DNA of 56,099 nucleotides from NCBI RefSeq assembly GCF_963678635.1, contig NW_026970675.1:1-56099 (forward strand), read 5' to 3'. Source of the DNA: Symsagittifera roscoffensis (taxonomy: Eukaryota > Xenacoelomorpha > Acoela > Convolutidae). This document shows, piece by piece, positions 40,330 through 49,549 of the stretch. The translations under genes were made by a program, and so were the position numbers. Positions within the stretch are counted from its first letter, which is position 1; each line of letters opens with the position of its first letter. The notes below the pieces were generated by a model. The model was given only the letters and a program-made list of their open reading frames with translations, searched no databases and was not told the DNA's origin.

Positions 40330-40906
40330 TATAATACTGGCAGCGGTCGACCTAGATCTAATGCAGTCCGCGTCAATGGCAATTGGGGTACAAAGACAGA
40401 CAGACATGCACCCGATCACAATCGTGTTCGCTGGCATCAACGACCATCTACATAGTAGGGGTTTCCTGAGCAGACTCAGAGAATCTTCCACGGCCGAAAG
40501 CGCTGTATGGCCAGAGATAAAAGTTATCCTCGAGTCAATGGGTGAAGTAGTAGATACCCTGAAAGAGGGTGCCTTCACTAAGATAACAGCGAGAGCCGTG
40601 TTCGCGCTGTCTCCGGGGTATGCACGTCTCCCGGATGGACTGAAGTTCGTGAATGCGATTGTGGCTTTGCTCTCGGAAGGGAAAGATGATGTGATCATAT
40701 CGGCCCCAAATCGCGAGACAGAGATGGAGAATCTGAGACCACTCAGCGCTGAATTACCTGCGGTGTGGTCGGATATCTCGAATGCGATGAGAGGATTCAA
40801 GGACCATTCACTACACATGCTAGTGTTGGACGAAGTGCTGGGGTTGGATCTGTCCAACTTCAGTCGACAGCTCAAATTGAAGCCAGGAATAGATGGCGAC
40901 CATTGA
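40330..40906 (+). CDS. ORF3 region with second SGNH-like motif
   Basis: Frame from about 40330 (VIILAAVDLDLMQSASMAIG) to TGA at 40904-40906. PITIVFAGINDHLHSRGFLS has the strand-G-x-N-D shape of SGNH block III. It is followed by helical sequence (LESMGEVVDTLKEGAFTKIT) and VFALSPGYARLPDGLKFVNA, KDDVIISAPNRETEMENLRP and MLVLDEVLGLDLSNFSRQ. No GDS serine is visible; the best candidate upstream is VASSDF. It could be a degenerate or pseudo-enzyme SGNH repeat, or a different fold altogether. The next frame is in the same register after this single stop. Confidence 0.4.
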
Positions 40907-40918
40907 GTAATCGTAGCG

Positions 40919-42166
40919 ATGTCGAACGATTTATGTTTCCGAGGAATGGACACAAAGGAGGAAGGAGAGAGAAGAAAGAACTCCAAGGAGACCAGAGCTC
41001 ACTTGAAAGCGATTGTTTTGAGAACCAAACCAGAGGCTAAGCAGTGGCTACACCTAACCCCTCGAGTAGCGGCATTGGGTGCGGATGCTTTCGAGCAAGG
41101 CCCAGTAATTATCAGGAAGATCCATGCCTACTTAGTGAAGGAGGTGATCCTGGCCGATAACGCTGAGGAAAAATCAGCCGAGTTTGTGAACAGAGTGTGC
41201 CAAGTTACCCTGGAAACTTTCTGGACTCAGGAAGGGAGGGGTGATGAAGGCTTTGACCGGACTGACAGCATGCTAGAAGGGCTAGGATTCGGATGGACCG
41301 CGTCCTTCCTGTCGAAAATTTACCCCACGCTTTCTCGATATTTGATAGAGGAATTCCTGTCGATCGTTGAGCTACTAGCCTTGCTTGTGACATTTGGAGC
41401 AGAAAACTTTGTGAAAGGACCGGTGGTACTGCTCACCGAGGGAGTTCAAAACTTGCGATTGGATGGACTTCCATGGATAACGCATGGAAACTTGGGAGGA
41501 CTGATGGACATGACGCGCTACCCAGAGCAGATGAGAGAGAAAGTGAGGAGATTCGATGTGAAGCGAGCCACGGATTCCTGGAATAAGATAAGAGATTTGA
41601 GACATACTCTAAACCAGTACTTCCTGCAACAGAATCGCTTTGGAACAGGAGAGCATGAGACGATTGAGAGGGAAGAAGACGTGCGACGACATGCTGGGAG
41701 CATGCCCCTGCTAACTGATCTGAGCTTAGCTATGAGGACCGATCCCTTAGCATTGATCAGAGGAGCCACGGAGTTTGTGACAGTGATATATGGACCAGCA
41801 GTCACGTTTGCGTTCCCTGATGTTAAGGTGGAAGCATACAGGAGGTCGGTGCTGCACCTGAACCTCATATCGGCAGTGGAAGGATGTGCGCTGAATTGGT
41901 GTGAGCAGCACGCATTGCGAGAACTCATGAGCGAAGATCTGTTGTTCGCAAAGATATCGGAGCCAGAAACGGCGGTAGTCAACTTCGACAATCACTTCCG
42001 TGATCGTATGGAAGAAGTGGACAGAGGGCACATTGAAGTATTCCCAAAGCTCTGGAATCTAAGGTCCTATGACAAGACAAATTGCGAGGTCAGAAGCATA
42101 CCACAAGGTGAGAGAAGAGACGAAAAGTTGGGGCGATTACAAGAAGCTGCCAGAGGAAATCCCTGA
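40919..42166 (+). CDS. ORF3 long unrecognised helical protein
   Basis: A 415-codon open frame, in register with the preceding one. Opens SNDLCFRGMDTKEEGE, then LTPRVAALGADAFEQGPVII, YLVKEVILADN, FVNRVCQVTLETFWTQEGRG, SMLEGLGFGWTASFLSKIYP, ELLALLVTFGAENFVKGPVV, LTDLSLAMRTDPLALIRGAT, VIYGPAVTFAFPDVKVEAYR, AVEGCALNWCEQHALRELMS. It appears mostly helical with no transmembrane run I would trust and no metal-binding motif. I do not recognise a family. A frame this long in a copy otherwise full of lesions is striking. It is interrupted at about 42060-42166 by a frameshift into the next segment. Confidence 0.55.
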   Translation: MSNDLCFRGMDTKEEGERRKNSKETRAHLKAIVLRTKPEAKQWLHLTPRVAALGADAFEQGPVIIRKIHAYLVKEVILADNAEEKSAEFVNRVCQVTLETFWTQEGRGDEGFDRTDSMLEGLGFGWTASFLSKIYPTLSRYLIEEFLSIVELLALLVTFGAENFVKGPVVLLTEGVQNLRLDGLPWITHGNLGGLMDMTRYPEQMREKVRRFDVKRATDSWNKIRDLRHTLNQYFLQQNRFGTGEHETIEREEDVRRHAGSMPLLTDLSLAMRTDPLALIRGATEFVTVIYGPAVTFAFPDVKVEAYRRSVLHLNLISAVEGCALNWCEQHALRELMSEDLLFAKISEPETAVVNFDNHFRDRMEEVDRGHIEVFPKLWNLRSYDKTNCEVRSIPQGERRDEKLGRLQEAARGNP

Positions 42167-42663
42167 ATTCCCTCTGATAAGAAGGATGTTACTCGGAGCA
42201 GTCTCCGCAGTGCAAACTCTTAGGTTGAGAGCGTTTGAAAACAATGAAAGGAGGGTAGCGAAATTCTCGGAAACGATGGATCCGTGTTTTATGGGCAGAA
42301 ACGCCGCAGTGTTACAGCATACGCGATTTGCTTACACGGATCAAGCAACGAGAAGGCGAATAAGCAATGCAGCGACTCCGAAGCCTGGATATTTGACAAG
42401 GAATGGGCAGAACTGAATTTAGCGCCTATGAGGATGAGAGGCAGAGCTGAATTACCTGAGGCCTCCCTGGCTTGGCGAGTGTGAAACCAGAGTTAACGGT
42501 GGGAGGAACACTACAGACGAGAACCTTCCTAGGACCCTTCGGCTATGAAGAGATCAAAATAGTTTATGGAGAGGAGGAAGATCAGTCAGCTGGCAGGCTA
42601 GTCATACCGAAATTTCCGGAAGTGGCCAGAACTGAAGAGCAAGGGCCCTCAAATTCAAAATAG
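42069..42663 (+). pseudogene. ORF3 continuation, unrecognised
   Basis: 42069-42416 reads SEAYHKVREETKSWGDYKKL, PLIRRMLLGAVSAVQTLRLR and NNERRVAKFSETMDPCFMGR. A frameshift then gives 42472-42663: PELTVGGTLQTRTFLGPFGY, EEIKIVYGEEEDQSAGRLVI. A TAG at 42661 is the only stop between this and the disordered region that follows. No domain recognised; most likely part of the same polypeptide as 40919-42166. Confidence 0.4.
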
Positions 42664-42681
42664 AAATCAGAAGGAGATGAT

Positions 42682-43507
42682 GTGCAGGGAGGAAGCCGTC
42701 GATCGGAGAAACCTATACATCAGGATCCCAATCAAGCTGAGAAGGAAGACGATAAGGCATCGACAGGAGGAGTATCCAATCTAGATTTCAATTTCCTCAG
42801 TGATTTTGAAAACGACACGGATGCGTTGGAAACTAATGAGCCAGCAAACGAAGTTATTTCGACACTGGAACCTCCATCGGCCTTTATAGAAATGAACCGG
42901 AATTTGCCGGAGAGCAGCTCTCCGGGCAATTCTAAAGACAACGAACGAAGACTCCTCATGGAATCACCAAAAAGAAGAAGAATAGAAGGCACTGCCAGAG
43001 AACCCTTCTTGGGAACGTTTACCGAAGAAGAGTGGGAGGTGCATCACCGAGACCATGAAAATAGGACGGGATGTAGATTGGATAGAGTGGCCTTCATGGA
43101 AGAAGTCTGGACAGTAGTTCAGAGCTACGGAACCCAGTCCAATAATGCGGGACGTCCTTGACAAACTCGACGAGGGTGAAGGGAGATTGAGTGAGTTGTT
43201 GGTCGACTCAGCCACTGACGAAAGTGAGGCAAACTCTCCTATCAAGATGACGCCGCAACAAAATAAAGGAGAAGTGGTATATCTGTCAAGAACCAGGAAA
43301 GGAACGATGCGATCAAAGTTGGTGATTGATAAGATCAAGGAAATGAAGATGAAGCTGGGCAGCAAGGTGGTATTGAGGAAAGCGGGAAACACAAAGGTGG
43401 ATTCTGAAATCTCGATAAAAGCTGTCAACTCAGCGAAAAGAAAACGAGTCGACGAAGCTATGGATTTGGGACAAGGTGATGATCGATTGCCTGGGACAGA
43501 ATTTTGA
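42682..43507 (+). pseudogene. ORF3 disordered acidic/basic region with NLS-like motifs
   Basis: 42682-43161: Ser/Glu/Asp-rich (DFENDTDALETNEPANEVIS), then PKRRRIEGT, a classical monopartite nuclear localisation pattern, and FTEEEWEVHHRDHENRTGCR. A frame change near 43150 gives 43145-43507 with DKLDEGEGRLSELLVDSATD, the basic EVVYLSRTRKGTMRSKL, and a second NLS-like AKRKRVDEAM. Low complexity and charge suggest an unstructured linker. Nuclear targeting is inference from motifs only. Confidence 0.45.
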
Positions 43508-43525
43508 CTGATGTAGCGATGACTG

Positions 43526-44327
43526 GTGCAACCCATTTTCGTGGTAGGGATAAAATCAATCGGTTATAAATCCAAAAGGAGTGACCGCACTCTGACTGTA
43601 GCAACATTAGAAATGGAAGTACTCAGCCAATATGGAGAGAGTACCATGAAAGACTTTAAACCGTCTCCCATGAACCACGGAAAGGGAAGTGTTGTAGGAC
43701 AGCTAGTCCCAGTGGAATAAAACCGACTGACAGTGTCGGAGACTGTGTCAACAGATGAGCTCGCCAGTGGATACATGAAAATGTTGGAGTACCGAAACTC
43801 GGCCAGAGGACACTAAATGGCTCTGGAAGACAAAAGTGCCGTGGAAGGTTATTTGGAGACGATGATGCAAGGCACCACCCTGAGGCAGAAGGCATACGCG
43901 AGCGAAAGCCTTACTCTTGCTAGCACTGCTGGATGTGCATCAAAGCAAACCAATGAGAGTGAACATGAAAGAACCCGTGGCGCTAGAACCCATGAGTAAA
44001 ATAGACGAAATCAGGAGGTTCTCAAACAAAGAGCTGAGGCTCACTAAGGAATCTATGGGAGCACTGTCGAATTCCAGTGACTGCTGTGGACCGATAAGGA
44101 AGAAGTCCTACAGCTACGTGTCAGGAAACATAGGGATAGCGTACAATCCATTCCTAAATGAAGACATACGCGATTGCTTCTTTGATTACAAGCAAGCAGT
44201 GTTGCTAAGATTCTGGACTTCTAGAAGTGCGAAAATAAGAAGCGCTGCTAATCAGCAGACCAGGCCGGCACTAGTCTTGGGAGAAAAATGGCTGCACCTT
44301 CAGTGCCAGAATCCGACAAACGAGTAG
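43526..44327 (+). pseudogene. ORF3 continuation, unrecognised
   Basis: Frame 43526-43720 (IKSIGYKSKRSDRTLTVATL, HGKGSVVGQLVPVE), then in the same register 43817 (ALEDKSAVEGYLETMMQGTT). A frameshift gives 43917-44327: SKIDEIRRFSNKELRLTKES, DCCGPIRKKSYSYVSGNIGI, YNPFLNEDIRDCFFDYKQAV, ALVLGEKWLHLQ. The phrase YVSGN recurs at about 45215 (GYVSGNFSDF), perhaps an internal repeat. I recognise no domain. Confidence 0.4.
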
Positions 44328-44368
44328 AGTTTGGATTGGGATTCTGAGATGAATTACTGAGAACGAGC

Positions 44369-45024
44369 TTGATGGTGGTGTGGGAACTGATGAGACAATC
44401 ATGGTGTCCTAGTCCCAACGCTGATTCGATACTACGTGCAACGCAAGATGTACAGAGGGAACTAATTTCAGACTGTAACCTGCGTGATCTTAATATCATC
44501 TATAACGTGATGACAACAGCCTCTAAGAGCAACGGAGAGGATAAAGTAGAATTGCGTGGCTGGGGACCAAAGGACTGTGTTTAACCTGGTAGCTGTATGG
44601 CAGAAGTCTGTGGACTGGAAGGTCACGTTTGTGGAGATCTAGAATGCGTGAAAACCCTGGAGAAACAACACAAGCAGTTGACAATATTGTTTGGGAACAT
44701 TGCGATAAAGCGAAAACGGAAACGGAACTGATTGCAGATTACCATGGAGGAACCGAGGTGAATCTTGTGACTTCTCTAGGATTCTACAGCATGTTTGGTT
44801 CTCTAGAGTCACTATTGAATCTAGAACAGAAACATGAGATGGCCACGGCCATCAGTGTAGAAGTGTTCCCAGGAGTTTTGCAGACTAAGCAAAAGCACAT
44901 AGGAAAATGGAGGGAAGCGATCGAGGCGGAAATGAACATCCGACACAGTGAAACTTATCGCAGATCATCGAGAGCGCGATATTTGGTGGGATCAACATTA
45001 GCTCCAATGAGCAAGAGCAGATAA
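44369..45024 (+). pseudogene. ORF3 continuation, unrecognised
   Basis: 44369-44584: MMVVWELMRQSWCPSPNADS, ELISDCNLRDLNIIYNVMTT. After a frameshift 44629-45024: ETTQAVDNIVWEHCDKAKTE, LIADYHGGTEVNLVTSLGFY, LESLLNLEQKHEMATAISVE, VFPGVLQTKQKHIGKWREAI, RYLVGSTLAPM. Looks globular and helical. No catalytic signature that I recognise. A frameshift at 45020 links it to QEQITSAFCSFGCKKYENDR, so the protein continued. Confidence 0.4.
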
Positions 45025-46023
45025 CCAGTGCATTTTGTAGCTTTGGATGTAAAAAGTACGAGAACGATCGTGGATCAACCTTCTCGGTGCCAAGAAGCAT
45101 AAGACTAGCGAGAATGTCAGAAAAAACTTGAGAATTACTGTGCAAGATGTTCTCAGCAGTTCCAGAGAGAACCAAGGAGGAGTTAGAATCGATATTGGGA
45201 AAGAAGTTCATGGGGTACGTCAGTGGGAACTTCAGTGACTTTGAAAGACAAAAACAGAAAGGATCAACCGTTACGGAATACAGTGCAGTAGAAGAGAATG
45301 ATGAAATGCACCGAGTGATGATGGAAGTGGAACAACTACTGGAAGCTTTGGGAAAGCGTAATTGGAGGAGCATCATGTCAACAGATGATGAATTTCCCTG
45401 CCATTGCTTGCTGCAGACATGGTGATACCCCGGGCGTAATAATCTGGTGTTCATCTGGGACTGTGGAGAGCTGCTCTCCATGGGTTTACCAGACTCATCA
45501 CGGTCCATAACGATAGTGAAGTGGGAGTTATGATGGCAATACGATGGCTGGAAGCTCATGTGAAGGAGAATAATAAACAGGAGGCGCCAACGAGAGAACA
45601 ATTGCAGGAATTGACTGCCTAACAGATTTAGATCTTTTTGAGACAATGTGCAAGATTCTGAACATTCCGATAAAGATGAAAAAGATATGTGCCAGAAGAC
45701 GACTGATGTAATGGCTTAGAGCCAACATGACTGCATGGTTGTACGAACACGCCAAGAAGCATATGTCGAAGCACAGCAGAGTGTACAATACGTATCAGCT
45801 GGACATTGGAGCAGGAGCTTTCAAGCGAGCTTTTGTAACTCATCGGAAGGCAGTGACCACCGCCGTAAAAAGAACGACCAGGATGAGTGAACAAATGGAA
45901 GGGAAAAAGCAGAGATGTTGTGGGAAGATTTGGAGAGAAACGTGGTGTTGTGTCTTCACAACAGCTTCTGCAGGAACAGATAATTTAACGTTGATCCCCT
46001 ACCTTGTTGTAAACAAAGAGTAG
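45025..46023 (+). pseudogene. ORF3 C-terminal region, unrecognised
   Basis: Pieces in several frames: 45031 onward (ITSAFCSFGCKKYENDRGST), 45147-45425 (ERTKEELESILGKKFMGYVS, SDFERQKQKGSTVTEYSAVE, EQLLEALGKRNWRSIMSTDD), a poorly readable 300 bp, and 45727-46023 (TAWLYEHAKKHMSKHSRVYN, DIGAGAFKRAFVTHRKAVTT). The last ends at TAG 46021-46023, after which sense coding stops. I take this as the end of ORF3. Function unknown. Confidence 0.4.
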
Positions 46024-46941
46024 AAGAGCAGAAGTGTTGGAGGATTGCTTCCAACAGCGTCAGAATAGCTACCGATGTGTTGCAAGACACAGAAACTGAA
46101 AGTCAATGTTGCAGGATGAGGAGATAGAACATTGACAAATGGCCTGAGAACAAGATGCAACAATTAAGAAAATTAGAATAACTTAGAAGTTTTAGAATTT
46201 CTAAACGACGAAAAAAGAAGAAACAAAAAAGTGACGAAAGAGAAGAAGTTAAAACTGAGAGTTGTTTTGTAAGTGACAAAAATCTCAAGCGAGAAACTAA
46301 TAACCAAATTGTAATTGAAACATTTAGTTGAGTTTTGAACATTAAAGAACTTCTTGCATTTATAAATTTGCATTTTGATTTTAGTTAGTGCCTTTAGAGA
46401 CACTTACTATTTATTTAGAAAGGCTTGAGTGAAGGGTATATTTAAATATTCCAGCCTGCATGACTGTTTTTATTCAACTAGGACGACTGGTGACATGAAA
46501 GACTTGGGTAATCTCTTGAAGAGGGATAATTTTTCATTGTTCTTTCTAACCACAGAGTTCCTAAATTTTAATATTCAGGACCAATAACAACTAAAATTTT
46601 CGAAGGGAAGAAGCACTTAATTTTAGCTTGCTGCTTGACAGGACTGTCCTGCAAACAAACACCTTTTAAAACCTACGAGAAAAAGTTTTAAATCAGGGCA
46701 TTGACATTGGAAGTCAGAAAAGATGTTTTATCTTAAGTCATATCCTCGAAAGTGCAGATTAGTGAAAAAATTTGGAAGACTATAGTAGTGTAGTATGATG
46801 CCATTTATAATCTGCAGTGAGTTGATATGACGTGGATAAAAGTGATTTCGTGCATTTTGTAAATTCTGTTCGATGGCACTGTACCATTTTTACGAAGACT
46901 ACGAGATTCAATGGGGCATTGGCCGGGCTGTCCGGGGAGTA
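46024..46941 (+). other. 3' non-coding part of copy 4 before the 3' LTR
   Basis: AT-rich, no supported gene. The final part, from 46618, is repeated at 48076-48399. Just before the LTR the sequence is CTGTCCGGGGAGTA, a short purine run that would be a weak polypurine tract. An ATTAAA lies near 46341. Nothing here matches the type I LTRs. Confidence 0.5.
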
Positions 46942-47858
46942 TGTGATATTCGACCAGAATTGCCAAAAAAGCCCATTTCGAGTTATTAGCTGCTGACCTT
47001 AAAAATTGGCAGTTTTAGCAGATTAGCGACGTTATTGGAACGATTAGACAAACTGTGAAGGTCAGAATAATCTGGTATTTTAAATTTTTAAATTTTCGAA
47101 TGATGACGTCAGATTTCCGAGAAGCATCAAAAACGGCCATTTTGGAAGAAGTTCAAAAGGAACAAGAGCAACGACAGAAATTGCGAGAACAACAACAACG
47201 ATAGCTGCGAGAAAAACGACGACAAGAAATAGAAAAATACGACAGAGTATTAGCAGAGACCGCTCCGAGTTGCAACGATTGTGTCGCTACAATCGTTGCA
47301 AAGCCATTCACACTAACGGTGAAGGGTGGAAACCAGCCTTCCGGAGAGGAAATAAGAGTGTTATTTCCTCGGATTCAGGAATCCGGAGGGGTCTTGAGAC
47401 CTGAACTCAAACTATTTCAAACTAACTTTTAGCTTCCTGGTTATGTCCTGAATTGAATTTAATTAACATTTAGTTTCTTTTCCGATAATGAGAAGCAAGG
47501 AATTGAGGGAAAGGGTTCATCCATCTTCGATTGAGATGATGATTTTTATCTACTGAACAAAAACAATAGTAATATAATAAATAGTAGTAGCCCTGTTTTT
47601 AGGAGTGACCTCGTGGTCTGGGGATAATGAGACCCAGCCATGAGCTCACTATTCTTGCATATGATTAGTTTAATTTGAGTGTTTTGACCAAAGCCGAAAG
47701 CAGTAACGTTTTTGTCGACCCGATGTTAGAAAGACCACCAAAAGAACTGGCTTTGATAGAGACGGTGAAAAGCATGTAGAGCTTTGTTTAGACGTTGGCC
47801 AGTCGTCTTATAGCTTAGCTTTATTTTGCGTCGATATGTGCTTCCGGCGAATGTTACA
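46942..47858 (+). repeat. 3' LTR of copy 4 (type II)
   Basis: 917 bp, starting TGTGATATTCGACCAGAATT and ending CCGGCGAATGTTACA. Aligns throughout with 24648-25562. Contains TGACGTCA at 47104-47111 and AATAAA at 47576-47581. The in-LTR frame VLAETAPSCNDCVATI to LFQTNF is open here too. Beyond the end, GATTTGCAGCTC begins the endonuclease fragment. Confidence 0.85.
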
Positions 47859-48075
47859 GATTTGCAGCTCAAGTGTGATCATGAAGTGTTTTGCAGCCGG
47901 TTTCAGCACAGTTTTTGTCACTAATTCTTGATTGCAGAAACATTTTTTGAAGAATAATTCGAGAGTACTCTGCCCGTTGTAGCTGATGTATGTTGGCTCA
48001 GTCGGCACGTTAGCGCAAGTGAAATAGAAATTCTGTAGGTGTTGTAACAACTGTTTACCTCTAGGCATAGTAGGA
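47859..48075 (-). pseudogene. LINE-like AP endonuclease fragment flanking copy 4
   Basis: Minus-strand frame: GKQLLQHLQNFYFTCANVPT, EPTYISYNGQSTLELFFKKC, QELVTKTVLKPAAKHFMITL. The N-P-TYIS-NG-STLE segment followed by K-H-MI fits the last third of the endonuclease/exonuclease/phosphatase domain of non-LTR retrotransposons (P-T-S-STID then S-DH-P). It is cut by the copy 4 LTR at ELQI and resumes, in frame, on the other side of copy 4 (24357-24647). Confidence 0.55.
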
Positions 48076-48399
48076 TAATTTTAGCTTGCTGGTTGGCAGG
48101 ACTGTCCTGCAAACTAACACCTTTTAAAACCTACGAGAAAAAGTTTTAAATCAGGGCATTGACATTGGAAGTCAGAAAAGATGTTTTATCTTAAGTCATA
48201 TCCTCGAAATTGCAGATTAGTGAAAAAATTTGGAAGACTATAGTAGTGTAGTATGATGCCATTTATATTCTGCAGTGAGTTGATATGACGTGGATAAAAG
48301 TGATTTCGTGCATTTTGTAAATTCTGTTCGATGGCACTGTACCATTTTTACGAAGACTACGAGATTCAATGGGGCATTGGCCGGGCTGTCCGGGGAGTA
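48076..48399 (+). repeat. Second copy of the copy 4 3' internal end
   Basis: Direct repeat of 46618-46941 with few differences, ending at the next LTR start. With the LTR that follows, it makes a second 3' terminus of a type II element, offset 1458 bp from the first. Nothing upstream of 48076 belonging to this element remains. Confidence 0.75.
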
Positions 48400-49282
48400 T
48401 GTGATATTCGACCAGAATTGCCAAAAAAGCCCATTTCGAGTTATTAGCTGCTGACCTTGAAAATTGGCAGTTTTAGCAGATTAGCGACGTTATTGGAACG
48501 ATTAGACAAATTGTGAAGGTCAGAATAATCTGGTTTTTTAAATTTTTACACTTTCGAATGATGACGTCAGATTTCCGAGAAACGTCAAAAACGGCCAGGA
48601 AGAAATTCAAAATAAACAAGAGCAACGACAGAAGTTGCGAAAACAACAACAACGATAGTTGCGAGAAAAACGACGACAAGAAATAAAAAAATATGACAGA
48701 GTATTAGCAGAGACCGCTCCGAGTTCCAACAATTGTGTCGCTACAATCGTTGCAAAGCCATTCACACCAACGGTGAAGGGTGGAAACCAGCCTTCCGGAG
48801 AGGAAATAAGAGTGTTATTTCCTCGGATTCAGGAATCCGGAGGGATCTTGAGACTTGAACTCAAACTATTTCAAACTAACTTTTAGCTTCCTGTTTATGT
48901 CCTGAATTGAATTTAATTTACATTTAGATTCTTTTCCGATAATGAGAAGCTAGGAATTGAGGGAAAAGGTTGATCCATCTTCGATTGAGATGATGATTTT
49001 TATCTACTGAACAAAAACAATAGTAATATAATAAATAGTAGTAGCCCTGTATTTAGGAGTGACCTCGTGGTATGGGGATACTGAGACCCAGCCATGAGCT
49101 CACTATTCTGGCATATAATTAGTTTAATTTGAGTGTTTTGACCGAAGCCGAAAGCATTAACATTTTTGTCGACCCGATGTTAGAAAGACCACCAAAAGAA
49201 ATGGCTTTGTTTAGACGTTGGCCAGTCGTCTTATAGCTTAGTTTTATTTTCCGTCGATATACACTTCCGGGCGAAGGTTACA
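48400..49282 (+). repeat. Additional type II LTR
   Basis: 883 bp, TGTGATATTCGACCAGAATT to GCGAAGGTTACA. Closest to the LTR at 46942-47858 but lacks about 31 bp between two CTTTG words near 49205, a deletion across a short direct repeat. Contains TGACGTCA at 48562-48569. The in-LTR frame 48659-48886 is open (RRQEIKKYDRVLAETAPSSN to LFQTNF). Followed by GATTTGCAGCTC, as the first 3' LTR is. Confidence 0.8.
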
Positions 49283-49549
49283 GATTTGCAGCTCAAGTGT
49301 GATCATGAAGTGTTTTGTAGCCGGTTTCAGCACAGTTTTTGTCACTAATTCTTGATTGCAGAAACATTTTGTGAAGAATAAATCGAGAGTACTCTGCCCG
49401 TTGTAGCTGATGTATTTTGCTCAGTCGGCACGTTAGCGCTAGTAAAATAGAAATTCTGTAGGTGTTGAAAAAACTGTTTACCTATATCGCCAGTGTCGGT
49501 TCGGCAATTAAAATTGCCTCCCAGTATAACCAAGTGATCAGCTAGACAT
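49283..49549 (-). pseudogene. LINE-like AP endonuclease fragment interrupted by copy 5
   Basis: Minus-strand frame with LADHLVILGGNFNCRTDTGD, GKQFFQHLQNFYFTSANVPT and later STLE and CNQELV equivalents. GGNFNCR is the endonuclease G-D-FN-R motif with Asp changed to Asn. It extends further upstream than the fragment at 47859 and is cut at 49549 by the copy 5 LTR. So this is a family of non-LTR remnants that served as insertion site more than once. Confidence 0.55.

Larger units (their letters stand above)
24648..47858 (+). mobile_element. Giant Ty3/gypsy-type LTR retrotransposon, 23.2 kb (copy 4)
   Basis: Bounded by direct LTRs of 915 and 917 bp with TGT...ACA ends. By eye they differ at roughly 6% of positions in the part I compared, so the insertion is old. 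Internal order on the plus strand: primer binding site, ~3 kb leader, gag with two CCHC knuckles, DSG protease, RT-RNase H, integrase with GPF module, acidic extension, macrodomain, spacer, and then 8.4 kb of further coding including an SGNH hydrolase. Catalytic lesions: YVDD to YVVD in RT; integrase Asp to Val and Glu to Asp; many frameshifts. Flanking trinucleotide GAT on both sides is the most I can claim for a target duplication. The RT-RNase H-integrase order and the gypsy-like RT words set the class. Confidence 0.85.

Noticed and set aside
37662-46023. Host genes captured or lying between two elements
   Set aside because: The region lies inside one LTR pair, on the sense strand. Its beginning recurs in copy 2 directly after the macrodomain, so it belongs to the element.
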